The notes beneath the pieces are model-generated. The model made no database searches. It saw only the letters and a list, made by a program, of their open reading frames with translations, and was not told where the DNA came from. A stretch of DNA of 64,000 nt from Schauerella aestuarii (GTDB taxonomy: Bacteria; Pseudomonadota; Gammaproteobacteria; Burkholderiales; Burkholderiaceae_B). Positions 40,708-47,412 of the stretch are shown piece by piece. Position 1 is the first letter of the stretch; each line of letters opens with the position of its first letter. The DNA lies in assembly GCF_009866805.1 (NCBI RefSeq), contig NZ_SIZW01000041.1, forward strand, positions 744,001 through 808,000, given 5' to 3'. The translations under genes and the position numbers were made by a program.

Positions 40708-40750
40708 CGTGACACTGACGTGACACTTGCTCACGCTTTACGTGCTCACG
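40708..40750. promoter_or_regulatory. Candidate integrase arm-type sites next to attL
   Basis: CGTGACACT occurs at 40708-40716 and 40719-40727, and TGCTCACG at 40728-40735 and 40743-40750. TGCTCACG read on the other strand begins CGTGA, so four CGTGA-containing motifs sit in inverted pairs 26-68 bases past the tRNA end, where arm-type integrase sites are expected. Confidence 0.5.
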
Positions 40751-40845
40751 GTATTGAGTCACCGAATGGTTACTCTGTAGATTCGGCCTGGCTCGGTTGG
40801 GTGTTAGTACACTTGGCTTGGGTCAATTCATAGTGAGGTGGCGAC

Positions 40846-41331
40846 ATGGCATACACGGCACTCGCGATCGCCAATGCCTTGATCGAACTGGATGAGGAGC
40901 GGGGAGGCACCGGCATCACGCCAATGCAGCTGCAGAAGCTGCTCTACTATTCCCACGCTTGGTCGCTTGCCCTGCGCGATGAGCCGCTGATTGTCGAGTC
41001 CTTTCAGAAGTGGGACTACGGGCCGGTCGTTCCTTCTGTGTATTATGAATTTCGCCAATATGGCGCACAGCCAATTTTGGAGCCGGGCACGAGGCCATCT
41101 AGCAACGATCCAAGCCGCAGCGTTGCACCGACCGTGAAGGGGTCGGACGAGTGGACATGGAATCTGCTGGAACGCGTGTTGGACCAATACGGCAGGCTTA
41201 GTGGGGTTGAACTTTCCATTATGTCGCACCGCCCAAGCAGCGCTTGGGCACGTACGGAAGGGTCAAATGCGAAGATTCCAGACTCCCTGATCAAAGAAGA
41301 AATAGCTGCGGAGATTCAGGGCGCCATATGA
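40846..41331 (+). CDS. Panacea-domain (DUF4065, SocA-like) protein, putative antitoxin
   Basis: This 161-residue protein has the full Panacea signature: IANALIELDEE, then TPMQLQKLLYYSHAWSLALRDEPLI, then FQKWDYGPVVPSVYYEFRQYG. This domain is known as a widely shared antitoxin module (PanA) paired with very different toxins, and as SocA, a proteolytic adaptor antitoxin. GAGGTGG precedes the ATG. Its TGA overlaps the ATG of the next gene, which encodes a membrane protein. The pair lies between the tRNA attachment site and the integrase, a common place for phage cargo. The toxin-antitoxin role is inferred from domain and gene arrangement. Confidence 0.82.
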   Translation: MAYTALAIANALIELDEERGGTGITPMQLQKLLYYSHAWSLALRDEPLIVESFQKWDYGPVVPSVYYEFRQYGAQPILEPGTRPSSNDPSRSVAPTVKGSDEWTWNLLERVLDQYGRLSGVELSIMSHRPSSAWARTEGSNAKIPDSLIKEEIAAEIQGAI

Positions 41332-41921
41332 ATCAACCTGCGAGTCGCACGCTCCCTATTTTTAAGAGCATTCGGGCAAATTCTCCTACCCCTGACGACG
41401 TTGCAAGCGGAAGCGAAGACGCACGCATGGTCGCAGAGGACGAGAAGCGATCGTATGAAGATTTACCAATGGCGCAGGATGTCGAAATCGAAGTTGCGGA
41501 GCGGCGTCACGCGTTGGGTATGCGCGGCGATTATGCGGATAAAGCTTATAAGTTTGCAAAGCTGGCTCTCACACTGCTTTTCGCCACAATCGGAGCGCAG
41601 ATTTTCCTCAAGGCGGTCTTTTTTGCATTTGAACAGTTTTTGTCGTTGATTCATCCGACGCATATATTCCAAAGATTCGATGCGCTTGAGTCCAAAGTCT
41701 TGATTGCCCTAATCTCGGGTGTCACGTTGAACGTGATCGCAGTGTTTTTCATCGTGGTTAGAAATCTGTTCCCAGTCGGCAAAATACTTTCGGATCCTCG
41801 TGGTGCAGCGTCCCGCAATCGAACAGTCGCTCGAACTAGTAAGTCCAAACAGAGCAAGAACGAGAGCGATGCAAACGGTAGTGGGCGCTCAGCCGTTACC
41901 CATGGCGATGTTGAGCAATAG
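41328..41921 (+). CDS. Two-helix membrane protein partner of the Panacea protein (candidate toxin/effector)
   Basis: This 197-residue protein has a charged N-terminal region (1-70), membrane segments at about 77-103 (FAKLALTLLFATIGAQIFLK) and about 124-146 (VLIALISGVTLNVIAVFFIV), and a basic, Ser/Lys/Asn-rich tail. No catalytic motif is visible. Its ATG overlaps the stop of the Panacea gene. The coding sequence is visibly richer in A+T than neighbouring phage genes. The end overlaps the convergent integrase by 26 bases. I do not recognise the family; a membrane-acting toxin or exclusion protein is a plausible reading. Confidence 0.65.
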   Translation: MNQPASRTLPIFKSIRANSPTPDDVASGSEDARMVAEDEKRSYEDLPMAQDVEIEVAERRHALGMRGDYADKAYKFAKLALTLLFATIGAQIFLKAVFFAFEQFLSLIHPTHIFQRFDALESKVLIALISGVTLNVIAVFFIVVRNLFPVGKILSDPRGAASRNRTVARTSKSKQSKNESDANGSGRSAVTHGDVEQ

Positions 41922-43104
41922 GCTCTTGGCCGCCTTCAGTCGAAGCTGACATCGATGTCCGTGTAAATAGAGCATCCAGCTTCAGTCGTTCCCGATCGCT
42001 TGCGTCCGCATCCACCCACTTCGAATAAACCTCGAAAAACATCCGCGCGTTCGTATGCCCCATCTGGCGTGAGATATAGCCAGGGTTCATATTGGCGTGT
42101 AGGCACATCGTCGCGAAGGTATGGCGTGTTTGCCGCGCATCTCGATTTCTGATGCCAATGGCTTTCAATGTGGGGCGCCACACCGTGCGCACCGCCGGCG
42201 ATGTATCCATCAAACGCTCGCCCGTCACCGGATTCGTAAACACATGGCCATCGGCTAAAAATGTGTGCGCCTTCTGCCGCAGCAAAGCGTCCCGCGCCCG
42301 GCTCTGAAGGTCGATGTCTCGAGCGGTGTGTGTCTTGGTGTCTTTGTCGATCGATCGCACGCGCGCTGCTTCGATTCGGACTTGCTGCCGCCGGAAGTCG
42401 ACGCTCTCCCATTTCAGCGCGATCAGTTCGGATGGCCTGCATCCGGTGAAGAAGGCGAATTCGAAGTAGTTCAGCCACTGGGGGTCATAGCGCTCGCGGA
42501 TTCGATCGAGCACCATATCCATCTCTGTGAGGTCAAGCGGATCCGGCGGCGGCTTCTGCCCGCGTCGGCTGTCGATCTCGCGCGTAATGTCGACTTGCAC
42601 TCGCTTCGTCTTGATCGCGTAATCGAATACGCGTCTGACGGGCGTCATGATGTTGTTAAAGGTCTTCGCGCTTTTAACATTCAGGCCAGCCATGTAGACA
42701 GCCAAGTCTTCATAGGCAATGTCGGCGATTGCCCGATGTCCAAAGAGGGGGAAAAAATACCGCTTCAGGACGTTTTCGTACTCGCGATAAGTCGTCTTCG
42801 CGAGCTCGGGGGCGGCGAGGACTAGCCACCTCTCCGCGATCGCCTTGAACGTAGGTTTTGCCGCCGCCACTCCGCTCTTAACGCGGGGTGAATCAGGAAA
42901 GTAGGACGCGAAGTCGTCCCATGTGAATTTGTCTATGCGAATCGAAACTAGTATTTCGTCCCGCATGCGGTAAGCGGCGCGCTGGTTGGCTACGGTAGGC
43001 GCCAGCGCTACACGCTCACGATACCTTTTGCCTTTCCAGTGAAAGCTGACGAGGATGGACGTCTCCCGCGGGTAGACCCCTTCGAATTGCTCTGTGCGAC
43101 CCAT
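41896..43104 (-). CDS. int: Tyrosine-type phage integrase
   Basis: This 402-residue site-specific recombinase has an N-terminal arm-binding part, a core-binding domain (about 85-170, KAIAERWLVLAAPELAKTTY) and a catalytic domain. Catalytic residues are Arg223 in TGCRPSELIALKW, Arg327 in RQTRHTFATM, His350 in RQMGHTN and Tyr360 in FFEVYSKW; the usual first histidine of HxxR is Arg, as in many phage integrases. GAGGGG precedes the ATG. Its start lies inside the excisionase gene (97-base overlap). It points towards the tRNA-Arg that it probably recombines. Confidence 0.95.
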   Translation of the reverse strand: MGRTEQFEGVYPRETSILVSFHWKGKRYRERVALAPTVANQRAAYRMRDEILVSIRIDKFTWDDFASYFPDSPRVKSGVAAAKPTFKAIAERWLVLAAPELAKTTYREYENVLKRYFFPLFGHRAIADIAYEDLAVYMAGLNVKSAKTFNNIMTPVRRVFDYAIKTKRVQVDITREIDSRRGQKPPPDPLDLTEMDMVLDRIRERYDPQWLNYFEFAFFTGCRPSELIALKWESVDFRRQQVRIEAARVRSIDKDTKTHTARDIDLQSRARDALLRQKAHTFLADGHVFTNPVTGERLMDTSPAVRTVWRPTLKAIGIRNRDARQTRHTFATMCLHANMNPGYISRQMGHTNARMFFEVYSKWVDADASDRERLKLDALFTRTSMSASTEGGQEPIAQHRHG

Positions 43105-43280
43105 TCGTCGTACCCCTCAAGATTGATGTGCTTGCGATTGTCGGGTGACCACTTCCAGTGGGTGCCTTCAATCATCTTTCCGTCGCGGATGAGGTGACGA
43201 AACGAATCGACTGAGCGGCCGGTTAACTCGGACGCTTTCTCGATCGTGACCCAAACGACGGGTCGAAAGTTGAGGTTCAT
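43008..43280 (-). CDS. Excisionase-like winged-helix protein
   Basis: This 90-residue DNA-binding protein contains VVWVTIEKASELTGRSVDSFRHLIRDGKMIEG and THWKWSPDNRKHINLEGYDEWV, the winged-helix pattern of phage excisionases that bind the attachment site and steer integrase. GGAGGG lies four bases before the ATG at 43280. The C-terminal 32 codons overlap the integrase start in another frame, which probably sets the Xis/Int ratio. Confidence 0.8.
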   Translation of the reverse strand: MNLNFRPVVWVTIEKASELTGRSVDSFRHLIRDGKMIEGTHWKWSPDNRKHINLEGYDEWVAQSNSKGSTRGRRPSSSAFTGKAKGIVSV

Positions 43281-43534
43281 TGCACCCTCCGGAGATCGGT
43301 AGGGTGCGCAGCAGCATTGGGGGCGGCAGCGCACGGACGGGGGTGGAAAACCGAGCACCAGGTGTCGGCCCAGCCGAAGCTGGCCCCGCCCGGCGCCGCC
43401 ATAGGCGTGCAGGAGCGATGGGCACGAAAAAGCCGCTGCGAATGAACGCGCGGCGCTCGTGCGCCTGGTGCAATCGGGTTTCCACGCCCGTCCACCGTTG
43501 TTCCAGTGGAACGCCGATCATAGCGCAGGATCAT
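43277..43534 (-). CDS. Doubtful small reading frame across the structured RNA
   Basis: An 85-codon frame (MILRYDRRSTGTTVDGRGNP...) runs through the structured RNA and its TGA overlaps the excisionase ATG. The peptide part APRVHSQRLFRAHRSCTP resembles, from memory, short Ash/Icd-like reading frames found with C4 RNAs. Because the base pattern is explained by RNA pairing and other frames are also open, I doubt it is a stable protein; it may be a translated leader coupled to xis. Confidence 0.25.
   Translation of the reverse strand: MILRYDRRSTGTTVDGRGNPIAPGARAPRVHSQRLFRAHRSCTPMAAPGGASFGWADTWCSVFHPRPCAAAPNAAAHPTDLRRVQ
43335..43493 (-). ncRNA. C4-antisense-like structured RNA
   Basis: On the minus strand this 159-base block folds as nested stems. 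The outer stem joins the strand at 43477-43493 to 43335-43352 (about 17 bp, GGACGGG-GTGGAAA-CC type). An inner stem joins GCACCAGG to CCTGGTGC. Enclosed hairpins are GGCGC-ACGA-GCGCC, CGTGC with an 11-base loop, and GGCCAGC-TTCG-GCTGGGCC. The 11-base loop reads CCATCGCTCCT, the exact complement of an SD plus start codon (AGGAG-CG-ATGG). P1/P7-type C4 RNAs are phage antisense RNAs of this kind. It lies in the early-left transcript upstream of xis. Fold is seen; C4 identity is inferred. Confidence 0.6.
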
Positions 43535-43866
43535 TCCGGCTCCTTTTCGAATAGGCCTTCAAGCTCGGATCTGGCTGCCTGGGCGCGCCGCATCGCTGCC
43601 TGGTGGCGTTTCTCGCCATCTTCAAAAGGGCTTAGCGCTGCCAGCATGTTGCGGGCTTCGCGCAGCGCTTCTTCCCAACCAGCCTCGAACGCACTGATCT
43701 CGCCAGACTCACCTGCAGGCGATCGGCGGTTGTATTCGAGTTGGAAGGTGTTGCTTGCGACATTCCGCTTCATGTGCGCATTGCAGCCAGGCCACCGTCG
43801 TTCGAGTGCGCGCACCAAGCACGGCCGGCGCAGCGCTTCAAGTTTTAAAAGTGCCTCGCTGATCAT
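43531..43866 (-). CDS. Phage early protein, unknown
   Basis: This 111-residue hydrophilic protein (MISEALLKLEALRRPCLVRA...) has a charged helical C-terminal half (AGWEEALREARNMLAAL, MRRAQAARSELEGLFEKE). Its ATG overlaps the TGA of the upstream 47-residue gene. It is the last protein gene before the structured RNA in the early-left operon. No family recognised. Confidence 0.65.
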   Translation of the reverse strand: MISEALLKLEALRRPCLVRALERRWPGCNAHMKRNVASNTFQLEYNRRSPAGESGEISAFEAGWEEALREARNMLAALSPFEDGEKRHQAAMRRAQAARSELEGLFEKEPE

Positions 43867-44006
43867 TCGACCTCCAATATGACGCGCCGGTAGCGCTGAC
43901 GGCGAGCCAGGACGAGTTCGTAGGCCGCTCGTACAAGGCTTCGCCCGCGGTATCGAGTTGAGGGGCTAAGACGATTCCAGGCAGTAACGGTGTACTTATT
44001 GGCCAT
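43863..44006 (-). CDS. Small basic phage protein, 47 residues
   Basis: MANKYTVTAWNRLSPSTRYR continues to ILEVE, with many Arg residues. CGGAGAG lies four bases before the ATG. It overlaps the upstream gene by 11 bases and the downstream gene by four (ATGA), matching the pattern of the whole operon. Arg-rich content suggests nucleic-acid binding, but no family is recognised. Confidence 0.6.
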   Translation of the reverse strand: MANKYTVTAWNRLSPSTRYRGRSLVRAAYELVLARRQRYRRVILEVE

Positions 44007-44802
44007 TGCGCTCTCCGTGCCGAAACCAACCGCTGACGACCAAATTACGGAGGATTCTTGGAGAGGCGCTGTTCTCCAGCCTTTCTTCGGCTTCTATGTG
44101 ATCGAAGGCTGCCAATGCTTCGCCCCCGTTCGCAGGCGGGATTACCGCCATAAGCTCAAACGCGTACGTTTCGTGCGCGTATGCCTCCAGAGCGGCGTCA
44201 TGAGACTCGACTGCATTGCGTAGTTGGTACAGGCTTTTCCAATAGCCTTGGACATGAAGGCAGTCAGAAATAGTGGCCGGCACCAGCGTGTGAACGAGGC
44301 CGAACTTTTTTGCCGCTTTCTTTTCATCGTAAAACCACGACTTTCCTCGCTTGACTCCATCGAGCGCCGCCACACATGCAGTTTCTGCTGGCGTGTACGC
44401 AAAAAGCTGATCGATAGATCCAAAGCGGGAAAGTGCTTCGTGCTTGCTTGTTGCCCGTTTGATCGCACGCTTGGCACGGAAATTCAAATCACCGAAGTTC
44501 ATCGTGGCGAGCAGTAGTGTGAAAACGTGCGTGTCCGGGTGCTGCTTCAATAGATTGGAGTAGCGCGTTTCGATCTGCTTCATAGGCGTCGAGATTCGCT
44601 TGATTGCTTCCGTGGCTTTTTCGATCAAGGCAGGGTTTCCGGTTTCAACGACTTGATGCAACCACAGGACGGCGTCAATCTCGCGGTCACCCGTCACAAT
44701 CCGCTGCTGCGGTATTGTGGGGACGGTGATTGCGGTGTCGTGGCTTTCCCGGACTGGTGGAAGCGCGAATAGCGCGCGAAGAGATTGATTGTCTGTTTTC
44801 AT
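43996..44802 (-). CDS. Phage early protein, 268 residues, unknown
   Basis: This 268-residue soluble protein starts MKTDNQSLRALFALPPVRES. It contains basic segments (RAKRAIKRATSKHEALSRFG, GVKRGKSWFYDEKKAAKKFG) and no obvious enzyme motif. Its start overlaps the stop of the upstream gene by four bases. Position in the early-left operon suggests a role in recombination, host takeover or immunity modulation, but I do not recognise a family. Confidence 0.7.
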   Translation of the reverse strand: MKTDNQSLRALFALPPVRESHDTAITVPTIPQQRIVTGDREIDAVLWLHQVVETGNPALIEKATEAIKRISTPMKQIETRYSNLLKQHPDTHVFTLLLATMNFGDLNFRAKRAIKRATSKHEALSRFGSIDQLFAYTPAETACVAALDGVKRGKSWFYDEKKAAKKFGLVHTLVPATISDCLHVQGYWKSLYQLRNAVESHDAALEAYAHETYAFELMAVIPPANGGEALAAFDHIEAEERLENSASPRILRNLVVSGWFRHGERNGQ

Positions 44803-45119
44803 GCCGCAACCTCTTTAACCACAGTTCCAGCACTGTCCAGCACCGACTGCGCATAGTCCGCCGCTGTCGTAGAGCGCCCAGCGATTCTTCGAGATTGGTT
44901 GATCAGCGCTTGTAGAGCTGTCGCAAGCGTTGCTGCGCGCCCCTGCATGTCCACGAATGCAGCCGCCTCAGGGTCAGCGTTTTTCATCAGACCCAATTGG
45001 CGAGTCGCCTCCGTAAGCTGGACGAAGAGTTCATCCGCTCGGCGCCGCTCGAAGCGGGTACGGCGTTGCTGCGCGTGGAGTTTTGTCTGAAGGTCGGCCT
45101 CTTTTCTCGTGCTCATCAT
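44799..45119 (-). CDS. Phage early protein, helical, unknown
   Basis: This 106-residue protein is mostly helical and charged at the N-terminus (STRKEADLQTKLHAQQRRTR). Two Met codons start it; the first overlaps the upstream TGA (ATGA). GGAG lies seven bases upstream. No family recognised. Confidence 0.6.
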   Translation of the reverse strand: MMSTRKEADLQTKLHAQQRRTRFERRRADELFVQLTEATRQLGLMKNADPEAAAFVDMQGRAATLATALQALINQSRRIAGRSTTAADYAQSVLDSAGTVVKEVAA

Positions 45120-45334
45120 GTCGGGTCTCCAGCGCTACCTTCGTCGCGCATAACCACACTCATGGCATCGTCGGCCATTTCCAGATGTACTGAGCAAACG
45201 GTCCTCGCGGCACAAAGCAGCGCATGCGACTGCGCATCGTCGCTTCGCTCACAAAGCGCCTCAAGGCAGCCCATCATCTTCCATAGCCCGTCCCGGGCAG
45301 TTTCAAGCGACGCGATCAATTGGCCTCGATTCAT
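45116..45334 (-). CDS. Phage early protein, 72 residues, unknown
   Basis: MNRGQLIASLETARDGLWKM begins a 72-residue helical protein with four cysteines spread over the sequence. The ATG at 45334 overlaps the previous stop; a longer open frame upstream belongs to the neighbouring gene's region. No family recognised. Confidence 0.6.
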   Translation of the reverse strand: MNRGQLIASLETARDGLWKMMGCLEALCERSDDAQSHALLCAARTVCSVHLEMADDAMSVVMRDEGSAGDPT

Positions 45335-45639
45335 TCTTGAGCTCCATTCGATTTCGCCACCATCTCTGCGATCTCCTGCATCTCTTCCGTGATGTATGAG
45401 ATGTGGTCGCAAAGTGACTCAATCCCACCGAGGAGGGCGTTGACCACGTATGCCGGCAACGGATCAGACCCCGTCGAGTCCGGCGAGGTGACGCTGTTGC
45501 CGGCGATTCGCGCGATGGCGTGAATGGCAGTGGTTGCACGATTCACCGATCCGATATGCGACGTCCGAATTGTGCTGAACTCTGGTGCGCCTTCGTGTGC
45601 CCAAGGGTCGCTTGTCAGGGGGTGCGTATTGAAGGTCAT
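45331..45639 (-). CDS. Phage early protein, 102 residues, unknown
   Basis: This 102-residue protein (MTFNTHPLTSDPWAHEGAPE...) ends in an acidic helix HISYITEEMQEIAEMVAKSN. It overlaps both neighbours by four bases. The C-terminal halves of this and the two neighbouring proteins look alike in character, but I cannot show homology. Confidence 0.6.
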   Translation of the reverse strand: MTFNTHPLTSDPWAHEGAPEFSTIRTSHIGSVNRATTAIHAIARIAGNSVTSPDSTGSDPLPAYVVNALLGGIESLCDHISYITEEMQEIAEMVAKSNGAQE

Positions 45640-46016
45640 GACAAGACCCCTTCAGCCGCTGACCAAACTTCGCCATCGGACATCAGTTCGATGTCGAAAG
45701 CGATGCCGCTCAGATGAGAATAGAGATTCTCACGTGCAAGATCGCCGAGCTCGTCAATGGTTCCAGCCGGAGCCTCGGTTATGAGCGAGAGAATGACGCG
45801 CAACGTGGACGCCGCGGTATTGATTGCCGCCGCGCGGTCTTGAAGGTGGGGGTGTGGGCTGGCGAGCCCGATCCAAGCCTTTTGAGCTTCAAGATGGGTG
45901 CGGCCAGCAGTGAAAACGGACTCGGCACTGGATGTATTTACATCTTGTGCGATAGCTGATAAAGTTTCAGGCGTAGAAATACCGTCCGACGAAAGTCGGT
46001 TCGATTGCTTGGGCAT
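45636..46016 (-). CDS. First gene of the early-left operon, unknown
   Basis: This 126-residue protein starts MPKQSNRLSSDGISTPETLS at 46016, with GGAG eight bases upstream. The middle contains AAAINTAASTLRVILSLITEAPAGTIDELGDLARENLYSHLSGIAF. It is the first gene downstream of the promoter at 46146-46174. No family recognised. Confidence 0.62.
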   Translation of the reverse strand: MPKQSNRLSSDGISTPETLSAIAQDVNTSSAESVFTAGRTHLEAQKAWIGLASPHPHLQDRAAAINTAASTLRVILSLITEAPAGTIDELGDLARENLYSHLSGIAFDIELMSDGEVWSAAEGVLS

Positions 46017-46145
46017 GGCTTGACTCCATGTGCCAGGTTGAACCAGCAGCGCTAACTGTTGGTTTGATTGATCGGCCTCCACCTGCGCTAACAGGATTGG
46101 AGGCCTTTCTTTTTGGCCGGACGCTAATGCGAATGGCGTAGACGA

Positions 46146-46174
46146 AATTTAAGTTATCTAAATTTCTTTGTCAA
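46146..46174 (-). promoter_or_regulatory. Early-left (PL-like) phage promoter
   Basis: On the minus strand a perfect TTGACA (46174-46169), 17-bp spacer and TAAATT (46151-46146) precede the early-left operon by 130 bases. Two copies of the candidate repressor site overlap the -10 and -35. Confidence 0.75.
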
Positions 46175-46182
46175 GAACTCTA
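46148..46182. promoter_or_regulatory. Candidate CI operators at the early-left promoter
   Basis: TTTAAGTTATCTA (46148-46160) and GTCAAGAACTCTA (46170-46182) resemble GTTAAGnnTTCTA, the motif also found twice in the cI-cro spacer. They cover the -10 and -35 elements respectively. Confidence 0.5.
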
Positions 46183-46221
46183 AGCAATCGAAAGTTTTCT
46201 ATCGCCTAAAAGGCGTGCGCC

Positions 46222-46890
46222 TCAGATGTACTCACTCTGCTTGTAAACGATGCGGCCAAGTAGGTAGGTGCCTTCATCGCACATCTTCCGGCCAAACCGG
46301 ATCTGGTCGGGATTATCAGAGGCCAGCCACCAGCGACTACTATCTCGGATCAGCCGCTTCACGGTCAATTCCCCCTCGAAATTAACCGCGTACACCTCTC
46401 CATCGCGCCGCTGCACGTCGCCGGTGTCCACTACGGCAATGTCTCCCTCTCGAAGTGACGGCGTCATGCTTTCGCCCTTGACCTCAATGGCATACAACTG
46501 CTCTGGTCGAAGGTCTCGCTTCTCCAGCCATTGCTTTGGGAGGAAGACAGGCTTGCCGTCGCCGTTGTCGACATAGTCGACCGCGAAGCCAGCGATGCCG
46601 GCGGATATTTTGAACATGACCTTTCGTACTGGCACGAAATCGGACTGCTCAGACTTGGCTTTGTCGTGGTCGGCCATTCGCGGCTCTCCCTTCCCAAGAA
46701 CTATCCACAGCGGATCGAAGCCAGTAGCTTCACCGATCTTCAGCGCATAGTCGAGCTTGATCGATTTGATCTCCTCGCTCATCCACATGGAAACAGTCGC
46801 GCGCGTGACGCCAGCGGCCTTTGCAAGCTCAGTGGCATTGAGGCCTGAGACGTCCAGGATGTGGCGGATACGATCAGAGAGGGCGTTCAT
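46222..46890 (-). CDS. CI-type phage repressor (HTH plus S24 peptidase domain)
   Basis: This 222-residue LexA/CI-like repressor has an N-terminal helix-turn-helix (LNATELAKAAGVTRATVSMW, 17-36), a linker, then a self-cleavage domain with Ser141 in VKGESMTPSL and Lys178 in ELTVKRL. Ala-Gly pairs in KISAGIAGFAV (94-104) are possible cleavage sites. It should hold the prophage silent and be inactivated during the SOS response. It is divergent from the Cro-like gene and lies upstream of the early-left promoter, as in lambda. Confidence 0.93.
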   Translation of the reverse strand: MNALSDRIRHILDVSGLNATELAKAAGVTRATVSMWMSEEIKSIKLDYALKIGEATGFDPLWIVLGKGEPRMADHDKAKSEQSDFVPVRKVMFKISAGIAGFAVDYVDNGDGKPVFLPKQWLEKRDLRPEQLYAIEVKGESMTPSLREGDIAVVDTGDVQRRDGEVYAVNFEGELTVKRLIRDSSRWWLASDNPDQIRFGRKMCDEGTYLLGRIVYKQSEYI

Positions 46891-46950
46891 GTTCAGGATT
46901 CTAATGAAATAGATGTTAAGAAGGCTTGCATTCTACTGTTAAGCGTTCTA
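46891..46950. promoter_or_regulatory. Candidate operators between cI and cro
   Basis: GTTCAGGATTCTA (46891-46903, touching the cI start) and GTTAAGCGTTCTA (46938-46950) share the pattern GTTnAGnnTTCTA with the sites at the early-left promoter. A third weaker copy begins at 46915 (GTTAAGAAG). Confidence 0.5.
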
Positions 46951-46954
46951 AAGT
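46926..46954 (+). promoter_or_regulatory. Early-right (PR-like) phage promoter candidate
   Basis: TTGCAT (46926-46931), 17-bp spacer, TAAAGT (46949-46954), 28 bases before the cro-like start. It is a modest match to sigma70; the operator copy at 46938-46950 lies between the two boxes. Confidence 0.5.
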
Positions 46955-46982
46955 AAAGCCCATCCCACTTAAGGGTTAGGGC

Positions 46983-47231
46983 ATGAACACTGAACACTCC
47001 AAACTGATCGACGCGATGGGCGGGACTACTAAGGTCGCGATCATGTGCAACCTCACCAACGCGGCGGTGTCGCTTTGGCGGCGCAATCGTATTCCGCTTG
47101 GCTGGTACGCCTTTCTAGCTGAGAAGCACCCCGAATTGTTCCCTGTCGCGGCTTCATCCGAGCATGTGCCTGGCGATACGCGCACGCCCCCAGCACCTGG
47201 CGCGATCCAAGTGAGCCCGACCGATGTTTGA
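46983..47231 (+). CDS. Cro/YdaS-like DNA-binding protein
   Basis: This 82-residue protein has a helix-turn-helix in IDAMGGTTKVAIMCNLTNAAVSLWRRNRIP, typical of Cro/YdaS-type phage regulators where GG-T-VA replaces the classic first helix. It is divergent from cI across the operator region and is the first rightward gene, so it probably represses cI during lytic growth. The tail is Pro/Thr-rich. Confidence 0.82.
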   Translation: MNTEHSKLIDAMGGTTKVAIMCNLTNAAVSLWRRNRIPLGWYAFLAEKHPELFPVAASSEHVPGDTRTPPAPGAIQVSPTDV

Positions 47232-47412
47232 CGATCGCTACGTCCTCGCCGTGTTTGGTGGCTGTCTGGGCGCAATTGTGGCGCTCATCGCCATTGGCTT
47301 GCGCAATGCATGGCGCGATCGCAGCTCAAAGAAAAAAGCCGAGCAAGACCGGCGGTCCGAGCGCGTGCGTACGGCGTCGTACGACCCGAAGGAATTCAGG
47401 GGGCGTAAGTGA
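47224..47412 (+). CDS. Small one-helix membrane protein, phage
   Basis: This 62-residue protein has one N-terminal membrane segment (YVLAVFGGCLGAIVALIAIGL) and a strongly basic tail (RDRSSKKKAEQDRRSERVR). It overlaps the cro-like gene by eight bases and the next gene by four. It is probably an inner-membrane protein with the tail in the cytoplasm; function unknown. Confidence 0.65.
   Translation: MFDDRYVLAVFGGCLGAIVALIAIGLRNAWRDRSSKKKAEQDRRSERVRTASYDPKEFRGRK

Noticed and set aside
43280-43882. Plus-strand frame of 200 codons over the structured RNA
   Set aside because: Antisense to the early-left operon; low-complexity product without ribosome-binding site.
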